Source: Paramacrobiotus metropolitanus (lineage: Eukaryota; Tardigrada; Eutardigrada; Parachela; Macrobiotidae). Taken from it: a stretch of 64,000 nt of DNA. Location of the stretch: positions 124,001 to 188,000 of the forward strand of contig NW_026570260.1 of NCBI RefSeq assembly GCF_019649055.1, read 5' to 3'. Positions 61,315 to 64,000 of this stretch are shown here, one piece after another. Below the pieces are notes generated by a model that saw only the letters and a list, made by a program, of their open reading frames with translations, was not told where the DNA came from and did not search any database. The position numbers were made by a program, and so were the translations under genes. The number at the start of each line of letters is the position of its first letter. The first letter of the stretch is position 1.

Positions 61315-64000
61315 ATGATGTGTGTTACCGGACCAACGATGTTGTTTGCACAGAGGAAGGAGAAGATGCGCTGGCGGAACAAGCCCAGCGGTGCATTGGC
61401 TGCCAAGGAGCGCGGAACGGCGAGCAGCGCGCACAGAGACTCAGTGACGGATGAAGGCAGCTCGCTGGAGTCGCTGCACTTCAGCAGCGGCCGGGGCAAA
61501 CTGCCGCCCTTATCCCAGGTAGAATACTTTGCTTCTGCACTGAAATTGGTGCGACTACAGCTTACGTTGTGCAGAAATGGTACCGATCTCCCGCGGCCAA
61601 AGTGGCGACAGGCGCCGTGCTGCTGCTCATCGGCGGATTCCTCCTGGGCTACTTGGCCCATGTTCCTAAAGTTGTGCCAGTGATGGCCAACTCCTCCAAC
61701 GCATCGCCATCGATGCTTTGGAAAGACCGTCTGCATTTTACCCCCGATTTCGCGCGCTGTCCCAAAGAGTGAGTAAATACTTTTTCTTAAATACTTGATG
61801 GTGCGTGAGTGTCGTTTTTGTTAAGCAGATTTGGCTTTGAGCGCCCAGCTGTACTTGTGCACTCCTTCGACGGCCTGGCCAGTCGTTTCCTGGACCGAAT
61901 TCCCTCCTTGAAGGATCTCGGGAGCGCCGGTGTCCGCGCCGCCCACATGCGTCCCGTGTTCCCGACCAGCACCTTCCCCAACCACTACACGATGGCAACG
62001 GGACTGTTCCCGGAATCCCACGGCATCATCGACAACAGCTTTTCCTCGGTGGACGGCACCCGCTTCTTCTATAACGCTAATGACAGCCGTTTCGTCAGCG
62101 CATGGTGGGGCGGTCAGCCCATCTGGCAGGTTGCCCAACGGCAGGGGCGGCGCGTGCTGGCGCACTACTGGCCCGGCACCGACGTCAAAATTAACGGAGT
62201 CCTTCCCACCTACTGGTCTGTCTTCGACTTTAACGAAACCGTATCCAGTCGGGCGCAGCGGGTGGTCGACGCCCTGCGAATGCCGGCGGCACAGCGCCCC
62301 GATCTCGTCCTGGCATACTATCACCAGCCCGATAGCGTTGCCCACGTCCAGTTCCAGGAGAGCGAGGCGTTCAGTGACGCCCTCTTGCAAGTGGATCGAC
62401 TCACCTCCCTCATCATGGAGGGACTGGCCAATGCGTCCTTACTGGATTGCGTGGACGTCATCTTCCTGTCGGATCATGGCATCGACCAGTGCCGGCACTC
62501 TGTCGATCCCCATGTGTCACAGTTCGACCCGCTGTCTGTTTACGATGTTAGTCTGCTCTGTTCCGATTTAATCTCTGTCTTGAGACTTAACTGGCTACAT
62601 TGCAGGGAAATGGCTTTATGAATCGCGTACGCCTAAATGAGACGGTGGACGTGCGGAAAGCGCTATCCGGCTACGATTGCTCCATGTACTCCCCCTTCCA
62701 ACTGTACGCGAAGCAGGATCTGCCCGTCCGTTTGCACTATGTTAACGCCGACGTCATTGCACCATTAATCATCACCGCCAACCTATCATATGTGATGTTT
62801 GCGGCGAACAAAAGCGTGTCCTGCAAAACCAAATTCAACATGCACGGTTGGGACAATGTGCACAACGAGCTGCAGGCGGTTTTCCTCGCCTATGGACCGT
62901 CTTTCCTTACTCACGCCACTGTGGAAGCCTTCGCTAATATTGAGTTGTTCAATCTTTTGGCGGACCTGCTGGAAATAAACGGCGTGGAAAATAACGGAAC
63001 GCGAGGTAGCTTGCGGCATCTTCTGCGTCCCGGGCGCCTGCAAAATCTCGTTGAAGAGAAGACAGACCCGCTGCCCGTCGTTGTAAGGGCGACGCTGCCG
63101 GTGACAGTCCGGCCGGTTTGTGGAAAGAACTGCTCGACACATTGCAGTTGGCCCAGTCTGACAGCATCTATGGAAGATCAGGATGATTTTTTGCAACTGC
63201 ATGGTAGGGAATTTGGATTCCCTGGAGGACGTGACAGTGGCGCCACGATGCTTGTCAATCGCAACTATCTTGTCGGCGTGTTTCCGCAGCGGGACCTTCC
63301 CGTGTGGAGTGCGTTTCGCATGCCGCCATGGTCGCGGCAAATCCTGCTTCATAATTTCCAGGTAAAACTGGCGCTCATGCTTCTCTAAAAATATTAATAG
63401 TATGTGTAGTAACAGATGCCGCATTTTTCAAAATTTTCTCCCATGGAAGCGCTTATTGTGGTTTGACGTTGCCGGCTAATTTTTTTGTTATACTCGTGTT
63501 TTTTTAGCATCAAGACATCTCCGAATGCCGGTTCGCCGATCCCCGGTTAAGCGGATGGGATCGCAGCGGTCTCTGCAGCGAAGTGTCCGGTATTACGCTG
63601 GGCTTATTGGTTCCTCCAGGTCGGTGGTATTATGCTCGTTTTTGCTGCACATATCAGACCCTGTCTTTCTTACAGAGCTGGCGTCAGCCGCGGCCTACCA
63701 GGATGAGTTCCTGCTGACCAGTAACACGGTGCCGGTGTATCACAGTTTTTATTACGGGATTTGGCATCGATTCCTGGAGATGCTGGCCGGTTGGAACAGT
63801 GAAACACAGCGCCTGCTCATCTGGCTTGGACCGGTGTGGGACTATCAGGCCCCGTTCGGCCTGGCTGATCCGCCGTCAATCCTGCAGCGGGACCAGTTGC
63901 CGTCGCATTTCTTCGCCGTTGTACTGCGGCAACGATCTGTTAGGCCAGTTATTTGCCCAACTCTTTCCTGTCAGTACGACGTGATATCATTCATCGTACC
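61315..64000 (+). CDS. Ectonucleotide pyrophosphatase/phosphodiesterase (ENPP1/3-like), cut by the window end
   Basis: A type II membrane ectoenzyme that hydrolyses nucleotide phosphodiester or pyrophosphate bonds outside the cell. Exons are 61315-61518, 61575-61768, 61829-62546, 62606-63361, 63508-63619 and 63676 to beyond 64000. A cytoplasmic tail is followed by one membrane segment (GAVLLLIGGFLLGYLAHV, about residues 80-97). The phosphodiesterase domain shows all metal and catalytic positions: SFDG (Asp147), the nucleophile in PTSTFPNHYTMATGL (Thr181), WWGGQPIWQVA, the DxxxH motif in QPDSVAH, SDHGID and FNMHGWDN. After it comes GPSFLTHATVEAFANIELFN and the nuclease-like domain (TSNTVPVYHSFYYGIWHRFL, GPVWDYQ). 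No somatomedin-B Cys-rich domains lie between the membrane segment and the catalytic domain. The C-terminus lies outside the window. Confidence 0.93.

Noticed and set aside
61113-61736. 207-codon minus-strand frame over the ENPP 5' end
   Set aside because: The plus-strand ENPP exons and TM segment explain this region; the frame has no domain.

Overview
This is a eukaryotic, intron-rich, protein-coding window from an animal. The genes are split into small exons with GT-AG introns, mostly 50 to 600 bases long. Several are animal-specific: a MOSMO-like Smoothened modulator, an organic anion transporter (OATP), TMEM151, a rhodopsin-type peptide receptor and a WWP/ITCH-type HECT ligase. A large group 3 LEA-like protein with a mitochondrial presequence, plus several genes without recognisable relatives, makes a desiccation-tolerant invertebrate likely. 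A tardigrade is my best guess, inferred from gene content and not proven. I see no bacterial operons, rRNA, tRNA or CRISPR.

Layout, left to right. 1.2-2.5 kb: alpha-tubulin acetyltransferase (+, 5' end not found). 3.2-4.2 kb: a palindromic repeat cluster. 4.2-8.8 kb: two tandem ADP-ribosylglycohydrolase genes (+), the second broken in three places. 10.1-15.6 kb: two tandem SLC46-type transporters (-) with identical exon plans. 17.4-18.3 kb: MOSMO (-). 19.5 kb: a 254-bp inverted-repeat element. 20.8-24.6 kb: OATP (+), tail-to-tail with TMEM151 (-, 24.7-29.1 kb). 29.1-33.4 kb: a gene-poor stretch. 33.4-35.2 kb: a GnRH/AKH/corazonin-class receptor (-) without canonical activation motifs and with a foldback element in its first intron. 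36.9-40.8 kb: a C2-WW4-HECT ubiquitin ligase (-).

43.1-48.9 kb: two divergently transcribed genes for long hydrophilic proteins with mitochondrial presequence-like N-termini. One is LEA-like with a Ser/Tyr/Gly/Gln-rich middle; the other carries repeated presequence-like motifs. This is the most unusual part of the window. 49.8-51.4 kb: a glycine N-acyltransferase-like protein (+), convergent with a SKI3/TTC37 TPR protein (-, 51.6-56.5 kb). 56.9-58.9 kb: a recent tandem duplication of about 960 bp that left a truncated copy upstream of an intact unknown gene. Then an F-box protein (59.5-60.6 kb) and an ectonucleotide pyrophosphatase/phosphodiesterase (61.3 kb to the window edge).

Exon boundaries were worked out by hand from GT/AG sites, reading phase and family similarity. 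Coding phases close correctly in all complete gene models except where frame breaks are stated.
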